Part shown: positions 47,820 through 56,986 of the stretch, piece by piece | How positions within the stretch are numbered: the first letter of the stretch is position 1 | How the letters are laid out: each line of letters starts with the position of its first letter | Source of the DNA: JASLDZ01 sp964242625 | GTDB taxonomy: Bacteria > Pseudomonadota > Alphaproteobacteria > Caulobacterales > Caulobacteraceae | Assembly (NCBI GenBank): GCA_964242625.1 | Contig: CAXTAO010000004.1 | Coordinates: 62,001 to 126,000 of the forward strand | Direction of reading: 5' to 3' | Length of the DNA: 64,000 bases | Position numbers and translations under genes: made by a program | The notes under the pieces: model-generated | The model's database searches: none | Told to the model about the DNA's origin: nothing | Seen by the model: the letters and a program-made list of their open reading frames with translations, nothing else

Positions 47820-48530
47820 GTGACCGGCTTCGACGTCTTCGCCCTCCTGGCCATCTTGGTGTCGTGCCTGATCGGCTACGCGCGCGGCGCGGTGCGCGAG
47901 GTGGTGACGCTGACCGCCTTTGGGCTGGCGGCGGTGGCCGCCATCGCCGCCCTGCCCTACTTCGCGCCGCTCCTGCGCCACGTGATCCATCCCGGCTGGG
48001 CCGCCGCCGCCGCCGCGGTCGCCATCGTGTTCGTGCTGGTCTACGTGCTCGTGCGGACGGGGGGCGGCGCCCTGACCGCGCACCTGCGTCGGGCGCAGCT
48101 GGGCGGGGTCGACCGCACCGCCGGCGCAGGCTTCGGCGTGCTGCGCGGCCTGATCTTCCTGGGGCTCGCCGCCCTCCTGATCGACGCCACGCCTTGGCCG
48201 TCCGGCGCCAAGCCCGCCTGGATCTCCGGCGGGTTCACCTGGCCCGTGGCGCACGCGTCCGGCCGTACGATCGCCGCGCTCGCGCCCGCGGGCGGCGGCG
48301 CGGCCGGCCGGTTCGGCCGCTTCTTCAAGGACGGCGTGACCGCGGGCTTCCAACCCTCCGTCGACGAGGCTGCAGGCGGGAACGCCAGCGACGAAGTGGA
48401 CCGCGGAATCGTGCTCCACTCGTCGGACGAGACGCCTGCGCGGCCGACGCACCGGCGCCACGCGTCCGGCGGGGCCTACGGCGACCGGAGCCGCCAGGAC
48501 GTGGACCGGCTGGTGGAGCGATCGCGATGA
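47820..48530 (+). CDS. cvpA: CvpA-family membrane protein
   Basis: 236 residues from GTG 47820. About four membrane helices, beginning FDVFALLAILVSCLIGYARG and VREVVTLTAFGLAAVAAIAA, followed by a long polar C-terminal tail. CvpA is linked to colicin V production and envelope stress; position before purF is widely conserved. Overlaps purF by 4 bases. Confidence 0.9.
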   Translation: MTGFDVFALLAILVSCLIGYARGAVREVVTLTAFGLAAVAAIAALPYFAPLLRHVIHPGWAAAAAAVAIVFVLVYVLVRTGGGALTAHLRRAQLGGVDRTAGAGFGVLRGLIFLGLAALLIDATPWPSGAKPAWISGGFTWPVAHASGRTIAALAPAGGGAAGRFGRFFKDGVTAGFQPSVDEAAGGNASDEVDRGIVLHSSDETPARPTHRRHASGGAYGDRSRQDVDRLVERSR

Positions 48531-50017
48531 GCGCGCAGTCCGAGCACGCCGCCTGGCCCGTGCGCGATCCCGACGACGACCGGCCACGCCTGGAGTGCGG
48601 CGTGTTCGGCGTGTGGAATATGCCGGACGCGGCGGCGCTGGTGGCGCTCGGCCTCTACGCCCTGCAGCACCGCGGGCAGGAGGCGTGCGGCATGGCCAGC
48701 TTCGACGGCCAGCGCTTCGCCACAGAGCGCCACATGGGTCACGTGGGCGACGCTTTCGGCAAGGGCGACCTCGTGGCGCGCCTGCCGGGCTACGCCGCGG
48801 TGGGCCACACGCGCTACGCCACCGCCGGCGGCCACGCCATCCGCAACGTCCAGCCCATGTTCGCCGACCTGGAGACAGGGGGGCTGGCCATCGCCCACAA
48901 CGGCAACCTCACCAATTTCCAGGTGCTGCGCCGCCAGTTGGTGGAGGAAGGCTCGATCTTCCAGTCCACCTCCGACAGCGAGGTGATCCTCCACCTGATC
49001 GCCCGCTCCCGGAAGCGCCGCGTCATAGACCGCTTCATCAACGCCCTGCGCGAGATCGAGGGCGGCTATGCGCTCGTGGCGCTGACCAACACCTGCCTCA
49101 TCGGCGCGCGCGACCCGCTGGGCATTCGGCCCCTCGTCCTGGGCGAACTCGGCGGCAAGTTCGTGCTGGCGTCGGAGACCTGCGCGCTCGACATGATCGC
49201 GGCGCGCTTCGTGCGCGACGTCGAGCCGGGCGAGGTGGTGCAGATCACCGATGCGGGCGTCGAGAGCCTGCGCCCCTTCCCCGACGCACGCGCGCGGCCG
49301 TGCCTCTTCGAGTACGTCTACTTCTCGCGGCCGGACTCGGTGGTGAACGGCCGCAGCGTCTACGACGTGCGCAAGCGCATGGGCGCGCGGCTGGCGGAGG
49401 AGACGGGCGTCGAGGCCGACGTGGTGGTGCCCGTGCCCGACTCGGGCGTGCCCGCCGCCCTCGGGTACGCGCAGGGGTCGGGCATACCCTATGAACTCGG
49501 CATCATCCGCGGCCACTACGTCGGGCGCACCTTCATCCAGCCGACTCAGGGCGTGCGTGAGCTCGGCGTGCGCATGAAGCACTCGCCCAATCGCGCCGTC
49601 CTCGAAGGCAAGCGCGTGGTCCTGATCGACGACTCGATCGTGCGCGGCACCACCAGCGTGAAGATCGTGCGCATGGTGCGCGAGGCGGGCGCGCGCGAGG
49701 TGCACCTGCGCTCGGCCAGCCCGCCGATCCAGTGGCCCGACTTCTACGGCATCGACATGCCGGACCGAGAGAAGCTGATCGCCGCCAACAAGTCCCTGGC
49801 CGAGATGCGCGAGATGCTGGAGGTCGACAGCCTGGGCTTCTTGTCGGTCGAGGGCCTCTACTGGGCCATGGGCGCCGGCCCCCGCGACGCCGCCCGCCCC
49901 CAGTTCACCGACCACTACTTCACCGGCGACTACCCCACCCGCCTCACCGACCGCGAACTGGCCGAAGGCCGCAACGAGCCGGTGCAGCGCCAGCTCTCGC
50001 TCCTGGTGGGGGCCTAG
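48527..50017 (+). CDS. purF: Amidophosphoribosyltransferase
   Basis: 496 residues. A 23-residue propeptide precedes Cys24 (RLECGVFGVW), the glutaminase nucleophile. Glutaminase motifs GHTRYATAGG and HNGNLTNF; PRPP-binding RVVLIDDSIVRGTTSVKIV. Catalyses the first committed purine step. A REP-type palindrome starts 7 bases after its stop. Confidence 0.96.
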   Translation: MSAQSEHAAWPVRDPDDDRPRLECGVFGVWNMPDAAALVALGLYALQHRGQEACGMASFDGQRFATERHMGHVGDAFGKGDLVARLPGYAAVGHTRYATAGGHAIRNVQPMFADLETGGLAIAHNGNLTNFQVLRRQLVEEGSIFQSTSDSEVILHLIARSRKRRVIDRFINALREIEGGYALVALTNTCLIGARDPLGIRPLVLGELGGKFVLASETCALDMIAARFVRDVEPGEVVQITDAGVESLRPFPDARARPCLFEYVYFSRPDSVVNGRSVYDVRKRMGARLAEETGVEADVVVPVPDSGVPAALGYAQGSGIPYELGIIRGHYVGRTFIQPTQGVRELGVRMKHSPNRAVLEGKRVVLIDDSIVRGTTSVKIVRMVREAGAREVHLRSASPPIQWPDFYGIDMPDREKLIAANKSLAEMREMLEVDSLGFLSVEGLYWAMGAGPRDAARPQFTDHYFTGDYPTRLTDRELAEGRNEPVQRQLSLLVGA

Positions 50018-50023
50018 CCAAAG

Positions 50024-50086
50024 CCCCTCCCTCTCCCGCAAGCGGGAGAGGGAGGGGCCCGCGCTCAGGGCGCGGGAGGGTGAGGA
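50024..50086 (+). repeat. REP-type palindrome, copy 1
   Basis: CCCCTCCCTCTCCCGC (50024-50039) / GCGGGAGAGGGAGGGG (50042-50057), then CCCGCGC/GCGCGGG (50058-50064/50070-50076), ending AGGGTGAGG. Contains the stop codon of the decayed DUF559 gene. Copy 2 lies inverted at 50411. Confidence 0.8.
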
Positions 50087-50373
50087 AACTGGGTCAGCAA
50101 ACTGTCCGCCACGTACTCCGGCTCCCGTAGAACATCGCCGTTCCAGAACCGGATCACGCGAAAGCCCTGCTCCTCCAGCCACCCATCACGGTCCACGTCG
50201 TACGCCGACCCTGCATGCTGGCCGCACTCGACCACCAGCCGCGCCTCCAGGCACACGAAGTCGGCGATGTAGCGCCCGATTGGAACCTGCCGGCGAAACT
50301 TTCAGCCGCCGAGTTGGCGGTTGCGCAGCAGAGCCCACAGCCGTCGCTCCGCATCGGTCATCTCGCGGCGCAT
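50065..50373 (-). pseudogene. DUF559 (Vsr-like) endonuclease gene, in-frame stop
   Basis: Reading from ATG 50373: MRREMTDAERRLWALLRNRQ, LGG, then TGA (50302-50304), then KFRRQVPIGRYIADFVCLEA, RLVVECGQHAGSAYDVDRDG, WLEEQGFRVIRFWNGDVLRE. All in one frame, matching DUF559 PD-(D/E)XK nucleases except for the stop, where the family usually has an aromatic or aliphatic residue. The usual EVDGxxH motif is shortened to ECGQH, losing the Asp. Bracketed by the two REP palindromes. Degraded. Confidence 0.8.
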
Positions 50374-50410
50374 AGCGCGGGCGCGGGTGAGGAGCGTCGG
50401 GTCGGTCAGG

Positions 50411-50468
50411 CCCTCACCCTCCCACGCCAGAGGCGCGGGCCCCTCCCTCTCCCGATCCAAGAGAGGGG
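50411..50468 (-). repeat. REP-type palindrome, copy 2 (inverted)
   Basis: Reverse-complement relative of copy 1: the plus strand reads CCCTCACCCTCCC, a spacer, CGGGCCCCTCCCTCTCCCG. Lies inside the 3' end of the photolyase gene and contains its stop codon (50414-50416). About 325 bases from copy 1. Confidence 0.8.
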
Positions 50469-52069
50469 TTGAGCGCGGTCTCGGGCACGTCTTCGGAGGT
50501 GCTCTCCAGCGTTCGGGGCGTCGCGCCGAACTGCGTCTTCAGCGCTTCGGCGCGCGCCGTGATCGCGGCGCGGTCGGCGGCGGACATGCGGCGGAGCGTG
50601 CCGTAGGTGTTGCCCATGCGGCGGTTGTCGGCGAGGCGGCGTTCGTTGCGGGCGATGAAGTCCCAGTAGAGCGCGTTGAAGGGGCAGGCGTCCTCGCTCG
50701 TGCGGCTCTTCACGTCGTAGCGGCAGCCGCCGCAGTAGTTGCTCATCTTGTTGATGTAGGCCCCAGACCCCGCATAGGGCTTGGAGCCCATGATCCCGCC
50801 GTCGGCGAAGGTGGCCATGCCGTGGGTGTTGGGCAGCTCGACCCATTCGTAGGCGTCGGCGTAGACCACCATGTACCAGTCGTTCACCTCGTCGGGGTGC
50901 ACGCCCAAGAGCATGGCGAGGTTGCCCGTCACCATCAGCCGCTGGATGTGGTGGGCGTAGGCGTGGTCGCGCGTGACCTCCACCACGTCCTTGATGCACG
51001 CCATCTCGGTCTCGCCCGACCAGTAGAACCAGGGCAGCTTGCGATCGGCCCCTAGTGCGTTGATCAGCTTGTACTCGGGGCCTTTCAGCCAATAGATGCC
51101 GCGCACGTACTCGCGCCAGCCGATGATCTGGCGGATGAAGCCCTCCACCGCGTTCAAGGGCGCGCGCCCGGCGCGGTACTCCGCCTCCGCGCGGCGGCAG
51201 AGGTCGAGCGGGTCGATCAGGCCGAGGTTCATCGCCGCCGACACGCGCGCGTGCCACAGCCACGGATCGCGGGCGCGCATGAAGTCCTGGTAGTCGCCGA
51301 AGGTCGGCAGGATAGCGCCCAAGAAGTGCTCGACCAGCCGCTCGGCTTCGTCGGGCGCGGTGGCGTAGCCATATTGGTCGACCGTGCCGAAGTTTTCGGG
51401 GAAGTCGCGCTCCACCGCGGCGATCAACTCCTGCGCGTGCGGGTCCGGCGGGATGATCACGCGGTCGGGCGCCAACATCTCGGCGGGAAGGCGCTTGCGG
51501 TTCTCCGTATCGAAGTTCCAGCGGCCGCCGGCAGGCTTGCCGCCGTCCATCAGGAGCCCGGTCTTCTTGCGCATCTCGCGGTAGAAGAACTCCATGGTCA
51601 GCGTCGCCCGGTCGCGCGACCAGTCGTAGAACTCGCCACGCGAGCAGATGTAGCGATCGTCCTCACGCCGCTCGAAGGGGATGGCGAGCTCGCGCTCCAA
51701 GACGTCGAACGCGCCTTCCAGCCGGTGCTCGCCCGTGGCGGTCATCACCACGCGTGCGAAGGGCTGGTCGCGCAGCGCTCGCGCCACCTCGCCCGGCAGC
51801 GTGCCGGTGTTGAGGGGGTCGTCGTAACGGACGTAGCGCACCGTGGCGCCCGCCGCCTGCAAACGCTCGGCGTGGCGGCGCATGGCCGCAAGCGTCTGCA
51901 CGATCTTCTGCTTATGGTGGCGGACGTAGGTCAGCTCCGACCGCGTCTCCGCCATCAAAACCACGTCGCGCGCCGGATCGAGATCGCGCAGCGACGACAG
52001 CCGTTCGTGCGGCGAGATCTGGTCGCCCACCACGAGCCGCAGCGCGCCCCGCCCCTCCTGCTCCGACAC
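50414..52069 (-). CDS. Fe-S cluster cryptochrome/photolyase (FeS-BCP)
   Basis: About 551 residues from GTG 52069, with GGAG upstream; GTG 52099 would add 10 residues. Photolyase-related domain LRLVVGDQISPHERLSSL, then the FAD-binding C-terminal part with YVRGIYWLKGPEYKLINALG, HHIQRLMVTGNLAMLLGVHP and NDWYMVVYADAYEWVELPNT. Cluster ligands: Cys in EMACIKD and the trio in SNYCGGCRYDVKSRTSEDAC. Repairs (6-4) or cyclobutane lesions with light. The last ~18 residues (NPSLGSGEGGARASGVGG) are encoded by the REP palindrome. Confidence 0.9.
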   Translation of the reverse strand: MSEQEGRGALRLVVGDQISPHERLSSLRDLDPARDVVLMAETRSELTYVRHHKQKIVQTLAAMRRHAERLQAAGATVRYVRYDDPLNTGTLPGEVARALRDQPFARVVMTATGEHRLEGAFDVLERELAIPFERREDDRYICSRGEFYDWSRDRATLTMEFFYREMRKKTGLLMDGGKPAGGRWNFDTENRKRLPAEMLAPDRVIIPPDPHAQELIAAVERDFPENFGTVDQYGYATAPDEAERLVEHFLGAILPTFGDYQDFMRARDPWLWHARVSAAMNLGLIDPLDLCRRAEAEYRAGRAPLNAVEGFIRQIIGWREYVRGIYWLKGPEYKLINALGADRKLPWFYWSGETEMACIKDVVEVTRDHAYAHHIQRLMVTGNLAMLLGVHPDEVNDWYMVVYADAYEWVELPNTHGMATFADGGIMGSKPYAGSGAYINKMSNYCGGCRYDVKSRTSEDACPFNALYWDFIARNERRLADNRRMGNTYGTLRRMSAADRAAITARAEALKTQFGATPRTLESTSEDVPETALNPSLGSGEGGARASGVGG

Positions 52070-52147
52070 GCTCTCCGCCTCCGCTACGCTGGCGCGCACC
52101 GGGTCGGCGGCCTAGAGAGCCCCTCCCCGCCGCCGCCCGCCCCGCGC

Positions 52148-53122
52148 ATGACCCTAGCCTCAAGCGTCCTCGACGCCATCGGGAATACGCCGCTGATCCG
52201 GCTGAAGCGCGCGAGCGAGGCGACCGGCTGCGAAATCCTCGGCAAGGCGGAATTCATGAACCCGGGCGGCTCGGTCAAGGACCGGGCGGCGCTGGAGATC
52301 GTGCGGGAAGCGCGCTTGAGCGGACGGCTCAAACCCGGCGGGCTGATCGTGGAAGGCACCGCCGGCAACACCGGCATTGGCCTGGCGCTTGTCGGTCGGG
52401 CGCTCGGGCATCCCACCCTGGTCGTCATCCCGCGCACCCAGGCGCAAGAGAAAAAGGAGGCGCTGCGCCTCTACGGGGCCGAGCTCGTCGAGGTGGACGC
52501 GGTCCCCTACAGCGACCCCGGCAACTACCAGCGCGTGGCCGAGCGGCTGGCCGCCGAGCGCGGGGCGCTGTGGGCCAACCAGTTCGACAACACCGCCAAC
52601 CGCACCGCCCACGCCAAGACGACGGGCCCCGAGCTGTGGGCGCAGACCGGCGGGCGGCTCGACGCCTTCATTTGCGCGGTGGGCACGGGCGGCACGCTGG
52701 CGGGGGTGAGCGAGGCGCTGCGGCCCCACGGCGTGAAGATCGGCTTGGCCGACCCCGACGGCTCGGCCTTCTTCTCCTACTACACCACGGGCGAACTCAG
52801 GGCCGAGGGCAGCTCGATCACGGAGGGCATCGGCCAGGCGCGCATCACCGAGAACCTGCGCGACCTCCCCGTCGACTTCGCCTGCAACGTGCCCGACGCG
52901 GAGGCGGTGACCACCGTGTTCGACCTCCTGGAGCACGAGGGCCTCCTGGTCGGCGGGTCGGCGGGGGTGAACGTGGCGGGTGCGGTCCGCATGGCGCAGC
53001 GGCTCGGCCCCGGGCACGTCATAGCGACGATCCTGTGCGACGGCGGCCAGCGCTACCGCTCCAAGCTGTTCAACCGGGATTTCCTGCGCGAGCGGGGCTT
53101 GCCGACGCCCGCCTGGCTGTAG
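52148..53122 (+). CDS. cysK: Cysteine synthase A
   Basis: 324 residues. PLP-Lys44 in NPGGSVKDRAALEI; TAGNTGIGLALVGRALGHP (Asn ligand); GTGGTLAGVSEALR (phosphate loop). Makes cysteine from O-acetylserine and sulfide. First of a sulfur-metabolism run cysK-sseA-metC. Confidence 0.93.
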   Translation: MTLASSVLDAIGNTPLIRLKRASEATGCEILGKAEFMNPGGSVKDRAALEIVREARLSGRLKPGGLIVEGTAGNTGIGLALVGRALGHPTLVVIPRTQAQEKKEALRLYGAELVEVDAVPYSDPGNYQRVAERLAAERGALWANQFDNTANRTAHAKTTGPELWAQTGGRLDAFICAVGTGGTLAGVSEALRPHGVKIGLADPDGSAFFSYYTTGELRAEGSSITEGIGQARITENLRDLPVDFACNVPDAEAVTTVFDLLEHEGLLVGGSAGVNVAGAVRMAQRLGPGHVIATILCDGGQRYRSKLFNRDFLRERGLPTPAWL

Positions 53123-53136
53123 ACGCTGCCATCGCC

Positions 53137-53973
53137 GTGACGTCGCCGCTGATCTCCACCGCCGAACTCGCCGAGGCGCTGGGCGCGCCGGATCTCGTCG
53201 TGGCGGACGCGACCTGGCTCCTGCCCGGCCAGGGCGACGCCCGCGCGACCTACTTGGCCGGCCACGTGCCCGGCGCGGTTTTTTTCGATATCGACGCCGC
53301 GTCGGATTCGGCCAGCGACCTTCCACACATGTTGCCGACCCCAGAGGCGTTCGCCGACTACGCCGGGGCGCTGGGGATCGGGGACGGCTCGCGCGTGGTG
53401 GTCTACGACCAACCTGGTCTGTTCTCCGCCGCGCGGGCCTGGTGGATGCTGCGGGCGTTCGGCCACGACGCCGTGCGCGTGCTGGACGGCGGGCTGCCGC
53501 GGTGGCGCGCCGAGGGGCGGCCGCTGGAGGCGGGCGAGGTCCGCGCCACGCCGGCGCGCTTCACGGCCCGGCCCCGCCCTGAGCTCGTGCGGACCCTCGA
53601 AGAGGTGCGGGCCGCGCTCGCCGAGGGTGCCCAGGTCGCCGACGCCCGCCCCGCGCCGCGCTTCCGCGGTGAGGCGTCCGAGCCGCGGCCGGGGCTGCGC
53701 TCTGGCCACATGCCGGGCGCGCGCAGCCTGCCGCTGTCCGACCTCGTCGACCAAGGCGCGCTGAAGGACGAGGCGGGCCTGCGCGCCGCCTTCGCGGAGG
53801 CGGGGCTCGATCCCGACCGGCCGGTGTCGGCCACCTGCGGATCGGGGGTGACGGCCGCGGCGATCGTGCTAGCCCAGGCGCGCCTCGGGCGATGGGACGC
53901 CGCCGTCTACGACGGCGCCTGGGCGGAGTGGGGCGCGTGCGCCGACTTGCCCATCGCCACGGGGCCGGCGTGA
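53137..53973 (+). CDS. sseA: 3-Mercaptopyruvate sulfurtransferase
   Basis: 278 residues from GTG 53137. Two rhodanese domains; the active loop is CGSGVTAA in the C-terminal domain, with GHVPGAVFFDID and YDQPGLFSAARAWW in the first. Moves sulfur from mercaptopyruvate to acceptors. Overlaps metC by 4 bases. Confidence 0.92.
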   Translation: MTSPLISTAELAEALGAPDLVVADATWLLPGQGDARATYLAGHVPGAVFFDIDAASDSASDLPHMLPTPEAFADYAGALGIGDGSRVVVYDQPGLFSAARAWWMLRAFGHDAVRVLDGGLPRWRAEGRPLEAGEVRATPARFTARPRPELVRTLEEVRAALAEGAQVADARPAPRFRGEASEPRPGLRSGHMPGARSLPLSDLVDQGALKDEAGLRAAFAEAGLDPDRPVSATCGSGVTAAAIVLAQARLGRWDAAVYDGAWAEWGACADLPIATGPA

Positions 53974-55178
53974 GCGGGGCCTCGCCTGACGAGCGCGCAC
54001 GCTGGCGCGAGGCCACGCGGCTGATCCGCACGGGCGCCGGGCCGGAGACGGCGGCGGCGGCCGCGCCCCACCCCGTCGCGGTCAACCCTCCGCTGCAGCG
54101 GGGCTCGACCGTGATCCTGCCCGACGCCCACGCGCTCTACGCGGCCGAGGTAAGCTACGGGCGCCAGGGCCTCGTCACCCAGGACGCGCTGTGCCAGGCG
54201 CTGGCAGAGCTGGAGCGCGCGGAGGCCGTGCGCGTGTTCCCGTCGGGCGCGGCGGCGGTCTCGGCCGCGCTCCTGGCCTTGGTGTCGGCCAGCGACGAGG
54301 TTCTGGTGGCCGACAGCGTCTACGGGCCCACCCGGCGTTTCTGCACGGCGTTCCTGGGCCGGTTCGGCGTGGCCGCCCGCTTCTACGACCCGCGCGCGTC
54401 CGCCGCCGAGCTTGCGGCCAGCTTCACCCCGGCGACCCGCGCGGTAATGCTGGAGAGCCCCGGCTCGCTCACCTTCGAGGTGCAGGACACAGCCGCCGTC
54501 GCCGCCGCCTGCCGGAGCGCGGGCGTGCTCACGCTGATGGACAACACCTGGGCGGCGGGCCTCCTCTTCAAGCCGCTGGACCACGGGATCGACGTCTCGA
54601 TCCAGGCCCTGACCAAGTACGTGGGCGGCCACGCGGACGTCTTCATGGGCTCGGTCGCCGTGCGCGACGGCGCGCTCGCCGCCAAGCTCGACACGCTGAT
54701 CCACGACATGGGCTGGGCGGTCTCGCCCGACGACGCCTATCTCATCCTGCGCGGCCTGCGCACGCTGGAGGTGCGCATGCGCGCCCACGGCGAGGCTGGG
54801 CTCGAGGTGGCGCGCTGGCTGGAGGACCGGCCGGAGGTGGCGCGCGTGCTGCACCCGGCGCTGCCCTCGTCGCCCGACCACGCACTGTGGCGACGCGATT
54901 TCACAGGCGCCTGCGGGCTCTTCGGCGTCGCGCTGCAGCCCTCGCCGCGAGCGGCGGTGCACGCCTTTCTCGATGCGCTGCACCTCTTCGGCCTCGGCTT
55001 CTCCTGGGGCGGGTTCGAGAGCCTCGCGGTGCACTGCGACCCGCAGCTGCGCCGCACCGCCTCGCGGCCTGACCTCCCCGGACCGCTCCTGCGCCTACAC
55101 GTCGGGCTGGAGGCCGTGCCCGACCTCCTGGATGACCTTGGCCGCGGCCTCGCCGCGTGGCGCGGAGCGGGGGACTGA
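53970..55178 (+). CDS. metC: Cystathionine beta-lyase
   Basis: 402 residues from GTG 53970. PLP enzyme with ALTKYVGGHADVFMG (catalytic Lys), LMDNTWAAGLLFKPLDHG, SLTFEVQDTAAVA and VNPPLQRGSTVILPDAHAL. Cleaves cystathionine to homocysteine. TGATG junction with the next gene. Confidence 0.9.
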   Translation: MSGASPDERARWREATRLIRTGAGPETAAAAAPHPVAVNPPLQRGSTVILPDAHALYAAEVSYGRQGLVTQDALCQALAELERAEAVRVFPSGAAAVSAALLALVSASDEVLVADSVYGPTRRFCTAFLGRFGVAARFYDPRASAAELAASFTPATRAVMLESPGSLTFEVQDTAAVAAACRSAGVLTLMDNTWAAGLLFKPLDHGIDVSIQALTKYVGGHADVFMGSVAVRDGALAAKLDTLIHDMGWAVSPDDAYLILRGLRTLEVRMRAHGEAGLEVARWLEDRPEVARVLHPALPSSPDHALWRRDFTGACGLFGVALQPSPRAAVHAFLDALHLFGLGFSWGGFESLAVHCDPQLRRTASRPDLPGPLLRLHVGLEAVPDLLDDLGRGLAAWRGAGD

Positions 55179-55732
55179 TGTCGGTCGAGGAAGCCCCCTA
55201 CCAGTCGCGCCTCCGCGCGGGCGCCTTCGAGGTGCGCGACTATCCCGCGCTGGTGACGGCGGACGTGGAGGTCGAGGGAGACCAGGGCCAGGCCGCCAAC
55301 CGGGGCTTCCGCATGCTCGCGGGCTACATCTTCGGCGGCAACGCGCGGCGCGAGCCCATCGCCATGACCGCGCCCGTGGTGCTGGCCCGCACAGAGGCCC
55401 CGACAGCGCCCGGCTTCGTAACCGCGTCCGGCGGACGCGGGCGATGGCGCGTGCGCTTCTTCCTGCCGCGCGCGCTCGCTCTTGAGACGCTGCCGCGGCC
55501 GCGCGATCCCCGCATCGTCCTGGGCCGCACGCCCGCGGGGCGGTGGGCGGTGGTGCGCTTCTCCGGCCTCGCCCACCCGGCCGCGGCCGACGCCAAGGCG
55601 GCGGAGCTCAGGACCTGGATGGCGTCGAAGGGCCTGCGCGTCGGCGGGCCCGCGTCGCTGGCGCAGTACGACCCGCCCTGGACGCTCTGGTTCCTGCGGC
55701 GCAACGAGGTCTTGATCTCCGTCGCGCCGTGA
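55178..55732 (+). CDS. SOUL heme-binding family protein
   Basis: 184 residues. SOUL pattern: PYQSRLRAGAFEVRDYPALV, NRGFRMLAGYIFGGNARREP, IAMTAPVVLA and FFLPRALALETLPRPRDPRI. No signal peptide. Binds heme or porphyrin in other members; starts within the metC stop. Confidence 0.9.
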   Translation: MSVEEAPYQSRLRAGAFEVRDYPALVTADVEVEGDQGQAANRGFRMLAGYIFGGNARREPIAMTAPVVLARTEAPTAPGFVTASGGRGRWRVRFFLPRALALETLPRPRDPRIVLGRTPAGRWAVVRFSGLAHPAAADAKAAELRTWMASKGLRVGGPASLAQYDPPWTLWFLRRNEVLISVAP

Positions 55733-55747
55733 CCCTGCGGGTGCGGC

Positions 55748-55824
55748 TGGCGCGCCCGGCAGGGCTCGAACCTGCAACCGTCCGCTTAGAAGGCGGATGC
55801 TCTATCCTGTTGAGCTACGGGCGC
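55748..55824 (-). tRNA. tRNA-Arg (TCT)
   Basis: Minus strand: acceptor GCGCCCG pairs with CGGGCGC; anticodon loop CTTCTAA with TCT; T-loop GGTTCGAGCC; encoded CCA. 77 bases. Confidence 0.95.
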
Positions 55825-55841
55825 CCGGGCCTCGGCGCCGC

Positions 55842-56147
55842 TCAGTGCGACCAGGGCTGCTTGCGGGTGTAGGCGAAGTTGTCGGCGTAGGCCTTGATGA
55901 TGACCCGGCGCTCGGCGGGCGCCGCCACCTCGAACGAGATGCCGTGGCGCTGGGCGTAGGCGACGGCTTCTCCCTCGGTCTCGAAGGTCAGGCGCACCTG
56001 GCCGTTCATGTCGTCCGACGACGTCCACCCCATCAACGGGTCCGGGTGGCGCGCCGAGGCGGGCGCGAACTCCAGGATCCAGTCGTGCGCGCGCGACCGA
56101 CCCGACTGCATGGTGGTCTTGGCCGGCTTGTAGATGCGCGCGAGCAT
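55842..56147 (-). CDS. NDUFS4-like ETC complex I accessory subunit
   Basis: 101 residues from ATG 56147. MLARIYKPAKTTMQSGRSRA, WILEFAPASARHPDPLMGWT and RLTFETEGEAVAYAQRHGI fit the complex I 18-kDa/NDUFS4 family found in alphaproteobacteria. Lies between two tRNA genes. Confidence 0.88.
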   Translation of the reverse strand: MLARIYKPAKTTMQSGRSRAHDWILEFAPASARHPDPLMGWTSSDDMNGQVRLTFETEGEAVAYAQRHGISFEVAAPAERRVIIKAYADNFAYTRKQPWSH

Positions 56148-56214
56148 GGCGGGTGCATACCGCTCCCCATCCGCCCTGGCTAGCGGGCCCCGCCTAGCGG
56201 TCGGGGGCCGCTCG

Positions 56215-56291
56215 TGGTCGGGGCGGCAGGATTCGAACCTGCGACCCTCTGCTCCCAAAGCAGATGCGCTACCAGGCTGCGCTACGCCCCG
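56215..56291 (-). tRNA. tRNA-Pro (TGG)
   Basis: Minus strand: acceptor CGGGGCG/CGCCCCG; anticodon stem TCTGC/GCAGA with loop TTTGGGA (TGG); T-loop GGTTCGAATCC; encoded CCA. Confidence 0.95.
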
Positions 56292-56333
56292 ACGGCGGGG
56301 GTGTTAGCAGGCGGCGCGGCCCTGTCCAGGCGA

Positions 56334-56885
56334 TCACGGCCCGTCGATGTCGGCGACCACGAGGCCCTTGGGCCCGTCGGAGAAGCGCACCCTGACCTCG
56401 TCGCCAGGCTGCAGATCGGCCACGCCGCAGCGCCGCAGCGTCTCGATGTGGACGAAGATGTCGCCGGGCGCGCCGTCGCGCACGACGAAGCCATAGCCCT
56501 TGGTGCGGTTGAACCACTTCACCACCGCCCGCTCCAGCGGCGCGGCGGCGTCGCCGTCGGCGCGGTCGCGCGCGTCCGTCGTCGTCCGGCGGGGGCGGAC
56601 GTCGGTCTGCATGGCCGTGGTCTCGTCGAAGTCGACGATGGTGACGACCTGCCAGCCCTTGGGGCGCTGCACCGCGTCGACGACGAGCGTGGCGCCTTCG
56701 GGCGCCGCCTCGCGACCGCAGGTGCGCAGGCAGGTGACGTGCACAAGCACGTCGCGGCGGTGGGTGAGATCCGGGTCTTCGGGCACGATAAAGCCGTATC
56801 CCTTCACGGGATCGAACCACTTCACTCGACCCTTGAGTTGGACGTGCGGCTCTTCAAGGCCGTCGTCGCTGTCCATAACGGACAT
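56334..56885 (-). CDS. Double cold-shock-domain protein
   Basis: 183 residues from ATG 56885. Two cold-shock domains: VKWFDPVKGYGFIVPEDPDL with DVLVHVTCLR, and VKWFNRTKGYGFVVRDGAPG with DIFVHIETLR, joined by a charged linker. Binds single-stranded nucleic acid. A double-CSD design is common in alphaproteobacteria. Confidence 0.92.
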   Translation of the reverse strand: MSVMDSDDGLEEPHVQLKGRVKWFDPVKGYGFIVPEDPDLTHRRDVLVHVTCLRTCGREAAPEGATLVVDAVQRPKGWQVVTIVDFDETTAMQTDVRPRRTTTDARDRADGDAAAPLERAVVKWFNRTKGYGFVVRDGAPGDIFVHIETLRRCGVADLQPGDEVRVRFSDGPKGLVVADIDGP

Positions 56886-56986
56886 GCGCCACCCTACCGT
56901 CGCCACCGTGCGACGGCCTTCCCCGGGGTCGACTTTATGGCGCCTAGGTCACATAGGTGACAAGCGACCTTGTGACGCACATCAAA

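Noticed and set aside
50302..50304. Selenocysteine or read-through of the in-frame TGA in DUF559
   Set aside because: No SECIS-like hairpin or Sec context was seen and the family residue there is not Cys; a nonsense mutation is simpler.
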